This document shows, piece after piece, positions 62,409 through 64,000 of a stretch of DNA of 64,000 nucleotides. The notes under the pieces are model-generated. The model was given only the letters and a program-made list of their open reading frames with translations. It had not been told where the DNA came from and did no database searches. Position 1 is the first letter of the stretch. Each line of letters begins with the position of its first letter. The DNA is from Microcebus murinus (lineage: Eukaryota > Chordata > Mammalia > Primates > Cheirogaleidae): the NCBI RefSeq assembly GCF_040939455.1, contig NC_134108.1, positions 6,973,501 to 7,037,500 of the forward strand, in the 5' to 3' direction. A program made the position numbers and the translations under genes.

Positions 62409-63217
62409 TGTAAACTAAAAATAAAACCCCAGCCATGATGTGGATGGGAGGTTGGACACACCTCCTTATACTCCCTCCCTTTTGGAGTTTAGACATAACT
62501 GACCAGCAGTTCACGTACAGTTGACCAGCAGGTACAGTTGAATTCTTTAATATATAAGGCAAGTCTGCTCTTTCCACTGGCCAAATCCATTTCTGGTAAA
62601 TAAGTTTTTGTGGCATAATGCATCCCTGCCCCACTGCCATTCCCTGGTGTTTGGAGCCTAATGCACAAGAAGAACTTGTGTTAAAATAGAGATCATAAGA
62701 CTGACAAAACAGACTCTTTGTGTCATTAAGATACCAAATTATACACAGGATCCAAGGCCCTACGAGGCAAGGGTTAAGTCACACCTGTAGGCTATCAATT
62801 TTGTGAATCAGATCATTATGACCCAAGATGTTGTGGCTTGTTCTCACAACCTGACTCTGACATAGCACCCTTACCTTAACTGATATCTGGCTGATTCCAA
62901 GTTTCAGACAGGGCCTTACTGTTTTAACCAACTGCAGAGAAAATAATTTCTAAATCCACCTATAATCTATAAGCCCCTGCTTCTAGATATTCCACCTTTT
63001 GGGGCTGAACCAATGCATACCTTCCATATATTGATTTATGTCTTTGCCTGTAACTCCTGCCTCCATAAAATGTATAAAACTAAACTGTAATCTGACTGCC
63101 TTGGGACCACTTATTCAAGGCTTCTTGGGTTTTTGTTTTCCCTGGGCCATGGTTACTCATATTGACTCAGAATAAACCTCTTTAAATATTTTGCAGAATT
63201 TGGTTTTTGGGTCAACA
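62409..63217 (+). mobile_element. Solo LTR, class I ERV type, with 4-bp target duplication
   Basis: This 809-bp LTR starts TGTAAACTAAAAATAAAACC and ends TTTTTGGGTCAACA. It is flanked by GAAC (62405-62408 and 63218-63221). A 4-bp duplication and TG..CA ends suit a gammaretrovirus-like ERV. It has a poly(A) signal in 'cagaataaacctctttaaat' (about 63171). No gag, pol or env remains. It belongs to the same family as the LTR at 12523. Confidence 0.88.
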
Positions 63218-63419
63218 GAACACAGTTCTCCAGGGAATTCTGGTATGCATCCAAGTTTGAGAACAAAAACCTAACATGTTGTTTACATTAGTTTTTTGTT
63301 TTGTTTTGTTTTTCTAGATTGAATACTCTGACATGTATTGCTGGCCACCACCTGGGAAGCCAAGGGATATTAACTACATGCGTCTTGAAAAAAATGCATA
63401 GGCATTGTACACAAACCTA

Positions 63420-63870
63420 TCGAGTATTTGTTTTCTACTGCTATATAACAAACTACCAGAAACTTAGTAGCTTAGAACAATACTATTCATTATCTCACAG
63501 TTCTGTAAGTCAGAAGTCTGGGCGTGCTTGGCTGTGTTCTCTGTTTAGTATCTCATACTCAAGGTGGGCAGAGCTCCCATCTGCAGACTCTAGGGAAGAA
63601 TCTGCTTCCCACCTCATCCAAGCTGTTCACAGAATCCAGTTCCTTGTAGCTGTGTGACTGAGGCCCCCGTTTTCTTGCTAGTTGGAGGCCAGCAATCATT
63701 CTCAGCTCCCTTCCCCACTGCCTTCTCCATCTTCATACCCAGCACTGTTACACCACATCCTTCTCAGGCCTTGAGTCTCTGCATTCCTCTGCGGCCATCA
63801 GCCACACAAGACTGTTTTCAATGGGCTCATGGGATCACTCAGGCCAACCCAGACACTCTCCTGTATTAAG
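63420..63870 (-). mobile_element. MaLR/MLT1-like LTR
   Basis: The segment contains 'actgctatataacaaactac', 'agaaacttagtagcttag' and 'cagttctgtaagtcagaagt', the reverse complement of the end of an MLT1-like LTR. The downstream part is diverged. Confidence 0.5.
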
Positions 63871-64000
63871 GAGCAGTTGGGAATGACTACGCATACCCTG
63901 CCGTGCTGTGACTTTTCCTCTTCCCACATTCCCTTCTCTTTTCCTCACCCCAATCTCCCCTCCTCAGTGCTCACAGATGAGGGGAAAGGGCAGGCTTCAG

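Larger units (their letters stand above)
61555..63265. mobile_element. MER5A-like MITE split into three pieces
   Basis: Piece one (about 61555-61620) begins 'agtggttctcaaatacc' and ends 'acaaattcttggg'. Piece two (about 62340-62408) is 'ggctccacctcagaca' to 'ctgtatttgaac'. Piece three (63222-63265) is 'acagttctccaggg' to 'ccaagtttgagaac'. Joined in order they follow an MER5A-type hAT MITE. The gaps are an LTR-like insertion and the solo LTR at 62409-63217. Confidence 0.7.
53301..64000 (-). other. SLC22A3: SLC22A3 intron 1, incomplete
   Basis: At least 10.7 kb, because no exon 1 (a GC-rich exon of about 143 codons) is found before the window ends. It contains an old L1 tail (about 55960-56070), the 31-bp minisatellite (57728-58500), Alu elements (58901-59040, 59507-59806, 62167-62290), an MER5A-like MITE split by two insertions (61555-63265), a solo LTR (62409-63217) and an MLT1-like LTR (about 63420-63870). 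The stretch 53.4-55.4 kb is AT-rich and featureless. Confidence 0.8.

Noticed and set aside
62353..62640. 95-codon minus-strand frame
   Set aside because: It lies inside the solo LTR, where no coding sequence is expected.
53301..64000. Search for SLC22A3 exon 1 and promoter
   Set aside because: No GC-rich exon encoding the N-terminus and no CpG island was seen. Exon 1 must lie beyond 64,000.

Overview
This window is mammalian genomic DNA, most likely from a strepsirrhine primate (lemur group). The Alu elements carry the strepsirrhine-type consensus (for example 'gagtgccgtggcgtcagcc' followed by 'ctcacagcaacctc'). There are young-looking hAT and piggyBac MITEs, lemur-type L1 3' tails, a mariner/Hsmar1-like copy and many older LTR and LINE fragments. 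I found no prokaryotic genes, CRISPR arrays or operons.

Two protein-coding genes are present and they converge. Positions 1-147 (+) are the last 48 codons of a plasminogen-family gene (PLG), followed by a short 3'UTR. Almost all the rest (about 1,099 to beyond 64,000, minus strand) is SLC22A3 (organic cation transporter 3, OCT3). Exons 2 to 11 can be placed at base level from protein similarity and splice sites: 53197-53300, 41887-42041, 40241-40409, 39260-39377, 17392-17489, 17055-17269, 10438-10546, 9558-9670, 6457-6556 and a terminal coding piece ending at 2863. Exon sizes and phases add up to the human 556-residue protein if exon 1 encodes residues 1-143. Exon 1 and the promoter are not in the window. 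The two poly(A) signals lie about 0.74 kb apart. The tail-to-tail PLG/SLC22A3 order has no LPA gene between, unlike the human locus.

The introns are mostly repeats. Intron 10 has a TCTA-type microsatellite and L1 pieces. Intron 9 has a GC-rich L2-like stretch. Intron 7 has an LTR that was hit separately by a hAT MITE and by a retroposed U6 snRNA, plus an MLT1 LTR and an Alu. Intron 5 (21.8 kb) has an Alu-in-Alu nest, a piggyBac MITE, a Charlie-like MITE, LTR-like segments and an unexplained 142-codon open frame. Intron 2 holds a near-full-length old L1 interrupted by an Alu, a hAT MITE and an Hsmar1-like mariner. Intron 1 holds a 25-copy, 31-bp minisatellite and an MER5A-like MITE split by LTR insertions.

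The most notable observation is at SLC22A3 exon 11. The acceptor expected from the human protein is not AG here. The first AG downstream of the pyrimidine tract is 24 nt further on, in frame, which predicts a C-terminus shorter by 8 residues. I saw no undescribed multi-gene system; the other findings concern nested transposons, tandem repeats and gene arrangement.
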